Assembly (NCBI GenBank): GCA_030522415.1
Contig: CM060121.1
Coordinates: forward strand, 3,896,476 to 3,960,475
Reading direction: 5' to 3'
DNA length: 64,000 bases
DNA from: Channallabes apus
Lineage: Eukaryota > Chordata > Actinopteri > Siluriformes > Clariidae
Shown here: in pieces, positions 1-11,060 of the stretch
Numbering within the stretch: the first letter of the stretch is position 1
Layout of the letters: each line of letters begins with the position of its first letter
The notes under the pieces: generated by a model
Seen by the model: the letters and a program-made list of their open reading frames with translations, nothing else
What the model was told of the DNA's origin: nothing
Databases searched by the model: none
Position numbers and translations under genes: made by a program

Positions 1-814
1 CAGGAATCATCAGTGTTGATTGCTCTTAATGCAGGTTCACACTCCAGTTCAGCTGCTTTTTAAAGACACACAGAAACCACATTTGTTGCATCATGGCTAA
101 TCCTGCAAAGAGGCCATGAGGTCACAACCATCACCATAGTGACGGCGTTTAGCGGGGAATCTTACAGCCTGACTAATCCTGTGCAGAGGATGAAACAATC
201 TGCTCTCTGTCATTACGAGTGACCGCATGATGCAAATCTCCAATAACACTCGCTGCTGTGTGGATGTCCAGAGGGTCCAAATAATCAATTAGATCTCATT
301 CCTTAAACACTCTCTCTCTCTCTCTCTCTCTCTCGCTCACACACACACACACACACACTCACACACACTCACACACACACACTTGTCATCTTCCATCCCG
401 CTGTTCCTCTGTCTCGCGAATTCCTATTCTACGTCAGTCTCTTTTCTCCCTCTTTCTCTCATTCTTATTCCTCTCCCTCTGCCTTTCTCTCTCATTGTTA
501 TTCTAATTTTCTCTGTCAAATAACTCATCACTCTCTCTTTCCCACTCTCTCTCTCTCTCTCGCTCTCTCTCACACATAAACACACACACACTCCCTTTTT
601 CCGCTCTCAACACCTTTGCCCTCCAGTTCAATATTTGGTTAGTGAGTCAGTTCTGTTATATTAATGCTGTTGTTGCTTTATGCTATTTAATGATGCAGAT
701 GTTCTACTGTAACCAAGGAATTTACAAAACTCTCTCCTACACATGCTGCAGTAGTTTTGTTCATTATCAGAAAATGTTAAGTTAGTCCATACTACTTCTA
801 CTACTATTATTACC

Positions 815-880
<66 letters not shown>

Positions 881-1396
881 AATAATAATAATAATAATAA
901 TCTGCTTTAACCAGGTGTGTAAAAACATGTCCGCTATCATTCAATCAGTTTTCAACAATAATTTCACACTATCACAAAACCTGAGCAATATGTTTAACTG
1001 TGTGACCTGGCAAGAAGTGGCCACTAGGGGCGCTACCTGTGACAAGTGCTTAGAGCCTGTAAACCTCTGATTGTGACTCTACTTACTCACTTACTTAGTA
1101 TTGCTCACCCGTATAATCTTTTTCTTCCTGGCTTTGTTTTTTCGTTGAATAAATAATGGCACCATGAAAAAGGTTATTTGTTGTTGTTTCTCTGAGGTTG
1201 TATTTGCCTAATACTAAGAGCTGCTACGATCAGATGATTTTTTTAATTACGTTTTTACCACCACCACCAACAACAACAACAACAACAACATAAAAACAAT
1301 TAAAAGAGGGTATTAACTTTTGAACATGACTGTGTTAATATACTAAATGACTGCATTCACATCAATTAGTAATTATTCTTATGCAGATTTTATATC
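1..1396. repeat. Unique DNA with CT/CA and AAT/AAC microsatellites
   Basis: I see no gene in this stretch. It holds a (CT)n run at about 309-334 followed by (CA)n to about 382, a second CT/CA tract at about 545-592, a compound (AAT)n(AAC)n(AAT)n repeat at about 816-900 and a short ACC/ACA repeat at about 1259-1291. The leucine-rich and threonine-rich reading frames that cross these tracts are products of the simple repeats. Confidence 0.8.
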
Positions 1397-1650
1397 GGCA
1401 GCATGGTGGCGTAGTGTTTAGCGCTGTCACCCTGCACCCTCTAGGGTCCGGGTGGGAATCCACAGTCAAAAGACATGCAAATTAGGGTAACTGGCGTTCC
1501 CAAATTCGCCATAGTGTATGTGTGTGTGTGCGTGTGTGTGTGTGTGTGTGCCCTGCGATGGTTTGCCACCCTATCCTACGTGTACCCCACCTCCTGCCAT
1601 CAGTCTCCAGGGACAGGATCCAGGCTCCCCACGACCCTGTGTACAGGATT
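1397..1650 (+). mobile_element. Older copy of a tRNA-headed SINE (SINE-A), 3' end replaced
   Basis: The copy starts with the GGCAGCATGGTGGCGTAGTG head (an A-box-like segment), includes the AAAGACATGCAAATTAGG body motif and an internal (GT)n tract, and stops at the CCCCACGACCCTG motif. The remaining tail is missing and LINE 3' sequence follows directly. Several differences from the well-preserved copies elsewhere in the window suggest an old insertion. SINE-A is my label for the roughly 375-bp family that recurs through the window. Confidence 0.7.
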
Positions 1651-2130
1651 ATCAAATCAAATAAAATTCTATTTCTCACATACACAGTCATACACGATAC
1701 GATATGCAGTGAAATGCTTATACGACTGCTTGTGACCGTAAAAGCAAGATTATCAATAAGAAATAAATTATAGAATAGAATAAGAATAAAATATAGAAAA
1801 AGTTAGCTGTAAAAAAAATAGAAGGACAAAATATAAAATATAAAAAATATTTTTAAAAACTTTTCATTCATTCATCTTCTATACCGCTTTATCCTGTATT
1901 TAGGGTCACGGGGACCTGGAGCCTATCCCAGGAGACTCAGGGCACGAGGCAGGGTACATCCTGGACAGCGTGCCAATCCATTTTTTTAAAAACTTGGCTG
2001 TTCAAAATATAGATAATATGGCTGTACAATCTGGAAAATCTGGAAACTGTTGTGGAAATTGACATAGAATTGAAATAGAAATGTCCGGGGAGTGTGCAAA
2101 TATGCATAACCATAAAATTACGCGGTATAG
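1651..2130 (-). mobile_element. 3' end of an L2-like LINE, interrupted by a SINE fragment
   Basis: On the minus strand, 1651-1735 matches the 3' terminus of the LINE at 9019-10016. Both carry the AGCATTTCACTGCATATCG segment and end in a tandem of AATAAA-like A-rich sequence. The 3'UTR-like AT-rich DNA appears to resume after 1980, so the SINE at 1863-1979 seems to have inserted into it. No coding part remains. Confidence 0.6.
1863..1979 (-). mobile_element. 5'-truncated SINE-A inserted in a LINE tail
   Basis: Only the 3' third of SINE-A is present: the TTCATTCATTCATC tail, TATACCGCTTTATCCTG, and the GGAGCCTATCCCAGGAGA segment. Similar copies of TTTTTAAAAACTT flank it on both sides, as expected of a target-site duplication made by LINE machinery. 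Confidence 0.7.
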
Positions 2131-2429
2131 ACAATGGATGAGAATGTGTGAGTGATTTTTCACTTTGTAAAATTTGTCCATCAAAGTCATAACTGCTGGC
2201 TGAGAACTTGGAATAATAAAAAAAAAAATAATAATTGAATGTGTATGGTCATGACCGAAACAATCCGCATCATTGGTGATGCTTTAGGACCTAATGGCGC
2301 TATGTACTGACCCCTGTAATACTGTAGGTATGTAACAATGTTACACTTTGAATTCATGCATTTGAAAGACCGGGATCGATATGAATCGAGACAACAGTTA
2401 CAAATTGATAATCAAGTCCAGAAAGGGAC

Positions 2430-3850
2430 AGATGACTGGTGTGTAAAATATAATCCAGTTTAAATAAACAATAAACCTAAATGAACTTGGTCAAGTATCA
2501 ACCAGAATATAGTAAATTGAGTTATCATATTGTATCATATTTGATTGTAGCAGATTTTCCAAATATCTAAGTGTTGAATTTTTCATCTCTTATTCAGTGA
2601 TATTGTTAAATGATGAACTGTTGCAATAGGAATTGAGCTTAAGATATTTTAGAAGATCCAGAGGAATTGTCAATTATTTAATTGTTAAAATAAGAATCGA
2701 AATTGTTTTGTAACAGATTCAATGGTATCATCAAATATCACATTGTTACCTGCAGAACTGAAACTATTATACTGCATACGATTCGATCAGCTACTGAAAC
2801 ACTGCACTTTAAACCAAAATAGTTTGTTAACGTTTGTTAACGATTTGCACAGACTTGGTACAAATCGTTGATGTGGGAATTGACGTTGCATCGTATCGAA
2901 ATAGGATCAGTGGAATCGTCAAATATCAAATCATTACCTACTGTAGTGTATTATAGCAATTTAGACGTACAAACAATTTGCAAACTATTGGACAAAGAGC
3001 AGAAAATATTAACAAAAAATTGTTGTTTTGTCAAAATTAAAAAATATCATGCAGGTTTATAACAGATTTAGTATTCATTCATTTATTTTCTATACCGCTT
3101 AATCCTGTGTTCAGGGTCGCGGGGGACCTGGAGCCTATCCCAGGAGACTTCGGGCACTAGGCGGGGTACACCCTGGACAGGGTGCCAATCCATCGCAGGG
3201 CACACACACATACACACACTCACACACCCAATCACACACTACGGGCAATTTGGCAACGCCAATTAGCCTAACCTGCATATCTTTGGACTGTGGGAGGAAA
3301 CCGGAGTACCCGGAGGAAACCCACCAAGCACGGGGAGAACATGCAAACTCCATGCACACAGAGACGGGAATCGAGCCTGGCCGGGGAATCGAACCCGGAC
3401 CCTGGAGGTGCAAGGCGACAGTGCTAACCACTACACCACCGCGCCGCCTCAGATTTAGTATTTTTCGTCAAATATCAAATCATTGCTTAATGTATTTTAA
3501 CAATTTAGACGTACAAACTATTTGAGATCATTGCAAAGATCATAACAGCAGATTCAGTGGTATTGTTAAAACTGAGAGAAATATTGAATCCTATTATATC
3601 AGATTTAATATTATCATATCATTTAGTAATATTGAATCATTATTCATATTATTTATACAATTTCCCTTTGGGATTAATAAAGTACTCCATCTATCTATTT
3701 AATATTACAGTAGAATTTGTATAATCCTTTACTCTAGCAGGTTAATTGGTCTCATCAAATATCAAACAGTTGCCTTAAGAACTGAAAACAGTTCCATGTG
3801 AAAGTCTGAGAGAAACACGAAATGCTAGAGCCTTATTGTTTTAATACCAT
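2430..3850. repeat. Degenerate AT-rich tandem array
   Basis: A motif close to CAGATTCAGTGGTATC followed by RTCAAATATCAAATCATT returns at about 2550, 2595, 2713, 2903, 3061, 3450, 3547, 3598 and 3735. A secondary motif, CAATTTAGACGTACAAAC, occurs near 2960 and 3500. Copies are heavily mutated and irregularly spaced, so the period is unclear (roughly 100-250 bases). A SINE has inserted in the middle of the array. Confidence 0.5.
3076..3449 (-). mobile_element. Complete SINE-A copy with 13-bp target-site duplication
   Basis: This is a well-preserved copy. Read on the minus strand it begins GGCGGCGCGGTGGTGTAGTG and GGTTAGCACTGTCGCC, which looks like a tRNA A box. It continues to GGTTCGATTCCC (B box) and a duplicated CGGCCAGG segment, then a body with AAAGACATGCAGATTAGG, a (GT)n stretch and TGGATTGGCACCCTGTCC, and ends in a (GAAT)n tail. 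CAGATTTAGTATT lies directly on both sides (3063-3075 and 3450-3462). The internal frames of about 98 codons are shadows of the SINE and not genes. Confidence 0.92.
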
Positions 3851-4376
3851 TTTGTTTTAACTTCGGGAGGAAAAAAAAGAATGAATGAGCACAATATAAA
3901 CAGACCACATTGTCAATTACCACTCTATTCATCACACTTCATCAGACAGCGGAATGGAATATGAATACAGATTGATATTACCAGATTGTAGTTGCTGTAA
4001 TAGAACCGTTGTATAGCTTTAGGCGATCCTGTCAAAATTGCACACTGGACATATTTGCATTGATGCAAATGAATCAAAAAGGAGTTTTATAATGTGAAAC
4101 TGAGCCTGGGCTCCCAAAGCGCCGGAGCACTGAGATCATTAAAAACTGCTGATGTGTGTCACTTTAAATAGCGTGTCTGTTAGTCACAATGTTGCAAGGT
4201 TTGAATTTCAGTCATCACAGTCATGGCCATGCATTAATAATAAAAATCACAATCATCTGACAGTTCAATAATCAATTGCACGTGGGTCAAAACATATTAC
4301 TGGAAGATTTATCGTTTATTTATGTGGACCAAACTAATACACTAATACACTATAGTTTTGACAGTATACTCTAGGA
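3851..4376. other. AT-rich unique DNA, nothing recognised
   Basis: No gene, repeat unit or transposon end is evident. The stretch separates the degenerate tandem array from the hAT element. Confidence 0.6.
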
Positions 4377-5668
4377 CAGTGGTTCCCAAACTGGATGTCG
4401 CGACCCCTCTTGGGGTCGCGGAATAATTTCAAGGGGTCGCCAGAGGGATTAAAAATAAAAATAATTTGTGATTATAATACACACTTTTCGGTATTACAAG
4501 TAAATGCTATAAATAAATATTTTCTGATTTGTAAAGATATTACTGATTGAGTGTGAATGTTTAAATTGAGCGTTAAAAAAAATTTTGCAACTCAAAGATA
4601 TGACATCACTGTGCAGCGACTGACTCACTAGTTATTGCTACAGCGCACAACTGCACGTGAAAACCGCAACTGCCGAGATGGATACATTTGTTATTCGCAA
4701 ATTTTAAAATGTTTAGGAAATTGTTTGCCTGAGTCATCGGAACCGTGTACATCGACCAAGCAAAAGAGCAAGACCCCGTCAGACCAAAGAAGGAAACGTC
4801 GGAAATATATGAGGAAGAATTCATAAAGTGCAGTATCAGTATTCACTAAGTTGCCGTAGCAACCGAATACATGAGTTGTCCCGTGCAGCAGTGGATGTAC
4901 TGCTTCAATGTGGATCTACATATTTGTGTGAGCAGTATTTTTCCGCTGTTACATATAAAAAATAACTACAGCTCACGTCATGATGTCGAAGATGATATGC
5001 GGGTATCTGTATCCACCATCAGCCCACGAATGAAGCTTTTGTGCTGCCAATAACAAGTGACGAAGTAAGCCTGTTATAATAATTGCACGTGTATTTTATC
5101 CGTTTTCAACTTGGTGTTATTTGATCTTATTGGTTTAGAAATTTATATTTCGATAAATAGTAAACTTGGCCGATTTTCAAGTGGGGCTTGAAAATTCTCC
5201 CACCCCCTTAAGTGGGGAATGACAGAAATATGGTTATTTATTGCAGTTAATAAATCTACTACAAATTGTTTTACTCATTATTGTACAGTACTCATCAATA
5301 GCTCTGGTTCAGATTTTTCATGTTTGTTGTGGAAATTACCATCACTGTTGTATTTACTGCGATGAATGAAAATGTTACTTTGCGCCACCTGGCGGCCATT
5401 TTACGAATTACTTTGAAATGCAACTGATTTATTTTGGCCACTGTCGCCTTTAAATGGCGGTGAGCGCAACGGTAATAACCATTCCGATTGAGTAACCACT
5501 GTACACCCTCCCCATTGAAAGTTACGCCAAAATTAATGTAGTCTATAAATGTAGTCAAAATACTGTGAACAGCTTGTTATGTTTATTGCTTGTTTTTGAT
5601 AGTGGGGGTCGCGAGATCTTGTCGATCTTCAATTAGGGGTCGCGGGCTTGAACGTTTGGGAACCACTG
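4377..5668 (+). mobile_element. Non-autonomous hAT transposon (internal deletion)
   Basis: The ends are inverted repeats: CAGTGGTTCCCAAACTGG with GTCGCGACCCC on the left, and GGGGTCGCGGGCTTG with TTTGGGAACCACTG on the right. The 8-bp flanks are CTCTAGGA (4369-4376) and GTCTAGGA (5669-5676), seven of eight identical and close to the nTCTAGAn target typical of hAT Charlie-like elements. At 1292 bp it is far too short for a full hAT, and only the two extremes of the transposase gene survive inside it. Confidence 0.88.
4678..5066 (+). pseudogene. hAT transposase remnant, N-terminus joined to C-terminus
   Basis: From the ATG at 4678 the translation opens with MDTFVIRKF, like the start of ZBED5/FAM200-type hAT transposases. 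Frame-broken basic and acidic segments follow (RRKRRK and YEEEFIKC in different frames). Around 4924-5040 the frame reads VSSIFPLLHIKNNY and then HDVEDDMRVSVSTISPR. This resembles the hAT C-terminal dimerisation domain, in which a conserved CEQ-FS--TYIKNKYR-RL--E-DLR-A segment is typical. The BED zinc finger and the whole DDE catalytic region between these ends are missing. Several stops and frameshifts show it is dead. The family call is by eye. Confidence 0.7.
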
Positions 5669-6636
5669 GTCTAGGAGGACACTATGAAAGGATGTTCCAC
5701 AAAAACAAATGTAAAAAATGTTAATTTTTGACATGGTAATTATTTTTGAGTATATATTAATTAACCATTTATGGAAGGAGTCTCCAGTGTCGACTTTATA
5801 AAACTGTAGCTGTAGGTTTTCTTAAAAACAAACAAAGTTTGCAACAATAGAATCAAAAGCAGAGAAAGAAAAGCTACTTTTAGTCCTGAAGAAATTCTAC
5901 TTTAAATTATTCTAGTGATGCAAATCAGAAAATCGAATTGTTATGCCTCTGTCTATGTCAGGCCGTAACAGGAATGAAAAGCAAAAAAAGGGGGTGAGAC
6001 CAATGTGTGTTCGATTTGTGTTTATTTATAAAAGTGAATAAGCAAATAACCAAAAGGAGGCTGTAAGCTTCAGAAGCAGACAAGGGCGAAAACAATATTA
6101 CCTCTACCATGTTCTGAAGTGAAACACCAAACCTGCACCAAAAGAAATATAAAAACTTCCCCTTACTCCCCAACTAACCACAAACCAGGAGAAAAGAAAG
6201 TACAAACAAAATGGTGTCGACTTCCTACTAAACCCACTAAAGACAGAATTATGTACAAATATATACAAAACATAGATATAAGCCAAACAAACAAAACCAA
6301 AAATGGGCGTATACAAAAACTGAAAGCTACATATGTACTGTATACTGTATATATTGTAAGCTATTATAAATAAAACAGAATGATTTAGAATTAGTAACAT
6401 TAAAAAGAAAAACCAGACCAATGTTGCTTGCTGAACAATGCAAAAATGAACAACACTTAGTCGAACTGTTAATTTGAAGTTAATAAAGACATTGTGCTGT
6501 TTAGGGTAGAAATAATAACATTTGATTTGTTACATTATTCACAATATAATTGTGTTAATTTTAACACAAACACTATTAATTATCTAATTCAGTTGTGCAG
6601 AAAAAAAAAAAAACTTCAGACACACACGTCAGGTTT
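5669..6636. other. AT-rich unique DNA
   Basis: No gene is recognised. Open frames of 70-105 codons around 5958-6421 are AT-rich, hydrophobic or lysine/asparagine-rich, lie on both strands and resemble no family I know. A short poly-A run is at 6600-6613. Confidence 0.6.
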
Positions 6637-6850
6637 TCTGTCTTTGTGAGGACCGTCCATTAACATGACTTTTGTAATGAGTTTCATAATCTAGTTAACT
6701 TAACCTAAACCACTAAACTTAACCCTAAAGCTACCTCTGACCTTAACCTCTAACCCTAACCTGCGGTTTCTCTTTAGGCTCCGGGTTTTCAAATCAGCGT
6801 TGTTTTGTGGGGACCACCTGACCTGTACAGGACCCCGGTGTATTTTACAC
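6637..6850 (+). repeat. Dispersed fish repeat with telomere-like TAACCCTAA interior
   Basis: It begins with CTTTGTGAGGACCGTCCATT and ends near TTTGTGGGGACCACCTGACC. Between about 6696 and 6765 it carries irregular TTAACC, TAACCCTAA and CTAACCCTAACC words. I have the impression of a widespread teleost repeat bounded by GTGAGGACC/GTGGGGACC words, but cannot name it. It is too irregular to be telomeric array. Confidence 0.45.
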
Positions 6851-7065
6851 GGTCATCTTTCGAATATCCAGTGGTCCTCATAAACCATCATACACACACT
6901 GAATTTGATGTCATTATTTAGAGGGACTGTGAACCGAACTTGCGATTGAAGCTGGTTTAGATCACGCAGGGTCTGACAGGCTATAAAGGGCAGCGCCACA
7001 AAGCCGATTCCTGCTCTAATAAGAAACGGAAAGGATGCTTTGTATCTCATGACCTTTTCAAGCTG

Positions 7066-7105
<40 letters not shown>

Positions 7106-8568
7106 ACTCTCTCACTCCTTCTCATTTTCTCCATCCCAGTATATTCCAAGCCTGTCAGTTTTACAGATCAGCTACATTACTGCAGCGAGAGACACAATAT
7201 GAGTGCTGCAAAACATTAATCTGAGGGTCACGCTACTTCCAGACCATTCTCTCTCTCTCTCTCTCTCTCTCTTTCTATCTATCTATCCAACTGATTTTAT
7301 TTGTCAGTGATGCTTGTTTTTTTCATTTCAGTCACATCACATGGGTTGAACCTGCCTGGTCGTCCATGTGAACCTTCCTGACATGATAGAAGCCACGTTG
7401 AAACGAAACATCTGGAAAGAAGGCGGGGGGTGAACGGATGAGTGCGCAAAACAACAAGGTTGTCGTTAGGACACGTGCGTTTTGTGTCATGATGTAATGA
7501 AAATTAATGTAGAGCGAATTAAATGACGCGAGGCAGATGGAGGCACCTTAGTAATGCTGGTTTGTGGGTGTGGTGTCGTGTGTGTGTATCCAGTGGTGTG
7601 TATCGCAGGTGCATTTTGACTGACGGTGTGTGTCTGATTGCTGCGTTTGTGTGTCTGGGAAAGATTTAGGGTTGGAACTCCGGAGTCAGCTCTGCTAGTT
7701 GACGATCAGTGAGTGTTGAAAGATGAAGATTTGGTCTGTTCGAGGAGGTGAGAAAGTGTTAAAGCTCCGCCGCATCGCTCTCACCAGCTAGACATGAAGT
7801 CATTTTTTTTAAGTGTTTACTTTTTTGTATACACACGTGTGGTGCTTTACTGCTCACATCACGGCAGCAACTGTGTGTGTGTGTGCGCGTGTGTGCATGT
7901 GTGAAAGTGTATTTTTGACCAAGCGTACACGTGTGTGTCTCCATGTGTGAAAGTTTCTCTTTGTGACTCTGAAATGTTGTGTGTGTGTGTGTTAGCAATG
8001 AGCAGGTGGTTCTTTAACAGTGCTCCTGAGGAAGCCGTGACTGGAGTCATAGCGTTATGTGTGTATGTGTTTGTGTGTGTGTGTAAAAAAACGGCAGCCC
8101 ATCAGCGCAGATGGAGTGTGTGACAACGTGCTTCAGAAAGTCAATTAACACGGCGCTGACATCGACTGTCGAGTCAGACGGGGCTGCGGGCGCCGATAAA
8201 CCGGCAAAAACACACCATAAGAAGTGCATTCCAACGCGATAACCATGGAAGAGTCGGGAATTTCTCGGAAAAAGGCGTGCGGGAAGTTTTCATTTCAGTG
8301 GAATGTTGGAGGAAAAGGAAGATATTGATAGCAAGGCGTTTTGTTTTTTGTTGTTGTTGTTTTGGCTAAGTTTTGGGATACTTTGTTTCTTTTCATGTGT
8401 TTGTGCAGAAGTGGGAGGATATTTACATAAAAGGGCGGGGGGGGTCACTAAGAATTTTGGGGAATCAACCAATCACAGGTTTGGTGGTGGGACAACATAA
8501 TTGATGCAAAGCCTAATTATTATAAAAAGCGTTGATTTGATCGCAAGCCATGAAATGAAAATTAACAT
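6851..8568. repeat. Unique DNA rich in CT, CA and GT microsatellites
   Basis: Simple repeats lie at about 7064-7110 ((CT)n(CA)n), 7248-7272 ((CT)n then CTAT), 7871-7900, 7976-7992 and 8059-8084 (GT). No gene is recognised. The histidine/threonine-rich or cysteine/valine-rich frames are translations of these tracts. Confidence 0.7.
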
Positions 8569-8952
8569 TCATTCATTCATTCATTCATTTTCTATACCGC
8601 TTAATCCTGTGTTCAGGGTCGCGGGGGACCTGGAGCCTATCCCAGGAGACTTCGGGCACTAGGCGGGGTACACCCTGGACAGGGTGCCAATCCATCGCAG
8701 GGCACACACACATACACACACTCACACACCCAATCACACAGTACGGGCAATTTTTAGGAACGCCAATTAGCCTAACCTGCATATCTTTGGACTGTGGGAG
8801 GAAACCGGAGTACCCGGAGGAAACCCACCAAGCACGGGGAGAACATGCAAACTCCATGCACACAGAGACGGGAATCGAGCCTGGCCGGGGAATCGGACCC
8901 AGACCCTGGAGGTGCAAGGCGACAGTGCTAACCACTACACCACCGCGCCGCC
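8569..8952 (-). mobile_element. Complete SINE-A copy with 11-bp target-site duplication
   Basis: Same organisation as the 3076-3449 copy, with the tail (ATTC)n at the left and the GGCGGCGCGG head at the right. AAAATTAACAT flanks it at 8558-8568 and 8953-8963. It lies next to, and just outside, the nested mariner block that follows. Confidence 0.92.
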
Positions 8953-9018
8953 AAAATTAACATATAAATTACAATTCAATTGTCGCTCAAGTCAAAGTGG
9001 GACTTTTGATAGTGCAGC

Positions 9019-10016
9019 AACTCCAACTCCACCACCGTCATCAAGTTTGCTGACGACACTGTCGTGGTCGGCCTGATCACGAATAATGATGAGTCGGCCT
9101 ACCTGGAGGAGATTGGAAATCTGGAGAACTGGTGCCAGAGGAACAATCTCCTCCTGAACGTCAGTACGACAAAGGAGCTGATAGTGGACTTCAGTACAAA
9201 GCAGGAGAGGACCTACTGTACCAGACCCCCATCATCAACAGGAGCCCAGTGGAGAGAGTGGACAGCTTCAGATACCTCGGTTTGGTTCACATCACGCAGG
9301 ACCTGTCATGGTCCTGACACATCAACACCGTGGTGAAAAAGGCCCGGCAGCGTCTCTACCACCTCAGACGCTTGAGAGACTTCAGACTGCCCTCCAAGGT
9401 GCTCAGGAATTTCTACTCCTGTACCATAGAGAGCATCCTGATGGGAAACATCACGACCTGGTTTGGGAACAGCACCATACAGGACAGACGAGCTCTACAG
9501 AGGGTGGTGCGATCAGCTGAGCGCATCATCCGACCAAGCTCCCTGACCTGCACTCGATCTACAGCAAGCGGTGCTGAACCAAGGCCAGGAATATCGTGAA
9601 GGACCTCAGCCACCCCAACGATGGACTGTTCACTCTGTTGCGGTCTGGGAAGCGAATCCGCTCCCTGAAGGCCAACACAGAGAGACTGAGGAGGAGCTTC
9701 TTCCAACAGGCGATAAGGTCTCTCAACCACACCACCATGCAGAACTAACACAATCTGTTAACATCCATGGACACTATGGACAAATCCACGCACATCTACA
9801 CTTACGTGTTTGCACACCATCTTTCTTCAACAAATTAAAAAAAAATCTTAAATGTTCTATTGCACAGTATATTTCTATTTTTATCCTAGTTAAATTTCTT
9901 CTATTCATATTTATTTCTTATTATAAGCTGTAATTCTCTTTTTAAGGTCACTGGCGGTCGTGTAAGCATTTCACTGCATATCGTACTGTGTATGACTGTG
10001 TATGTGACAAATAAAC
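9019..10016 (+). mobile_element. 5'-truncated L2-like LINE, reverse transcriptase C-terminus and 3'UTR
   Basis: The fragment starts inside the reverse transcriptase at the catalytic motif (VIKFADDTVVVGLITN) and continues with NLLLNVSTTKELIVDF, then through frameshifts into DSFRYLGLVHITQDLSWS, KKARQRLYHLRRLRDF, SCTIESILMGNITTWFGNS and RALQRVVRSAERII. This is the usual order at the end of L2/CR1-type ORF2. The 3'UTR ends with AGCATTTCACTGCATATCG and an AATAAA-like terminus. The larger LINE at 52008-55735 carries the same protein segments. Confidence 0.85.
9040..9748 (+). pseudogene. LINE reverse transcriptase C-terminal remnant
   Basis: The coding remnant of the L2-like LINE runs from the FADD box to a stop at about 9746 (the frame that ends in AIRSLNHTTMQN). 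The reading shifts frame at least twice: the piece before about 9190, the piece at 9190-9317 (VERVDSFRYLGL), and the piece after 9330 (VKKARQRLYHLRRL). One TGA interrupts DLSWS just before HINTVVKKA. Endonuclease and the RT fingers and palm are absent because of the 5' truncation. Confidence 0.75.
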
Positions 10017-10017
10017 T

Positions 10018-10131
10018 GTTGGGCCCTTGACCAAGGCCCTGAACCCTCAACTGCTCAGATGTGTAATGCGATAAAAATTTAAGTCGCTCTGGATAAGAGG
10101 CTCTGCCAAATGCCTAAATGTAAATGTAAAT
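10018..10131 (+). mobile_element. 3' fragment of a second SINE family
   Basis: The piece contains GGGCCCTTGACCAAGGCCCT, CAACTGCTCAG, AAGTCGCTCTGGATAAGAG and ends in (AAATGT)n. The reverse-oriented copy at 29222-29415 carries the corresponding body and a tRNA-like head. It is joined directly to the end of the LINE, so it probably inserted with or beside it. Confidence 0.65.
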
Positions 10132-10470
10132 GTCACTAGCAGTTGGACAGCATTAACGTTTTCTCAGGACTGCCTGTCTGATTCACATCTGAAATGCCGG
10201 ACTCCCAGGAACTCCTTGTGGAAATGGCTCGGAGTGAGGTCAGGACTGTACGGGGAACGTGACAATAACTCCCGGGTGACTTCCTGTAACGTGTAAGTGG
10301 TGTTGGTGAATGAATACAGTACAGTTCACACAGACAGATGCGTCTCTTCCACAAGTTGGTGACAAGTTATCACAGTTTGCAGACGCCTTTAGGGAAAACT
10401 TACAAAAATGCTTAAATTTTCGTCATTGATTAGATTCTTAAACTGGGTTATGAGGTTACTAACTAAGTCA

Positions 10471-11060
10471 ATGCCTCTTTTCCACTGCATAGTACGGCAC
10501 GACACGGTTCAGTTCAACTCACTTCGGTTCGGCTCAGTTCGGCTCGGTTTGCGCTTCCACTGCAGTTTAGTAACGCTTTAGCGTGGGCGGGATTACTCAC
10601 GCCCTCAGCGCCGCTACTGCCGTGACATCATCGTAAACGCGCCACAAACAAACACACAACAATGGAGCATATCGACGGCATGGTGTTCTTCATTCTCGGC
10701 ATGTGGATGTTTTTAACAGCGAGACGAAGGAGTTTGTTTCAAAAGAGGCTGATGGCAGCCAAAGAAAATTTTTGGTTAATACAAAAAGGTGCGTCCGATC
10801 CTTCGCTGGCTGTTCTAAATATAGCGGTTCTGTTGTGTCTCTTGTCGCAGTGACGCAGTAATGACGATTTTCTCCGGCCAATCAGTGACCAGCAGAGTTT
10901 ACACGTCACGTTTTGGTAACGGTTCGGCGCGCTTGGAACCTCGGCCGAGGTGGTACTGAAAAAAGGACCAGGTACCAGGTACTGTTCCCAGTGGAAAACC
11001 CCCCAAAAGTGAGTAGAACTGAGCCGTGTCGTGTCGTACTATGCAGTGGAAAAGCGCCAT
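10471..11060. mobile_element. GC-rich terminal-inverted-repeat DNA element
   Basis: The ends are inverted repeats over roughly 45 bases. Left: CTTTTCCACTGCATAGTACG, then GCACGACACGGTTCAG. Right: CTGAGCCGTGTCGTGTCG, then TACTATGCAGTGGAAAAG. Near the right end GGTACCAGGTACTG is partly palindromic. The 63-codon frame at 10662-10853 (MEHIDGMVFFILGM then TARRRSLFQKRLM) may be a remnant of a first transposase exon, possibly Harbinger-like, but that is only a guess. I could not define a target-site duplication. Confidence 0.65.

Noticed and set aside
661..879. Leucine-rich ORF
   Set aside because: Translation of the (AAT)n microsatellite.
3076..3449. tRNA genes in SINE heads (A and B boxes)
   Set aside because: No cloverleaf with paired acceptor stem; the same head recurs in all SINE-A copies with target duplications.
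6690..6770. Chromosome-end telomere
   Set aside because: Irregular words, only about 80 bases, flanked by ordinary sequence on both sides.
10662..10853. 63-codon ORF as a small membrane protein
   Set aside because: It lies inside the TIR element 10471-11060 and more likely is a transposase remnant or chance.
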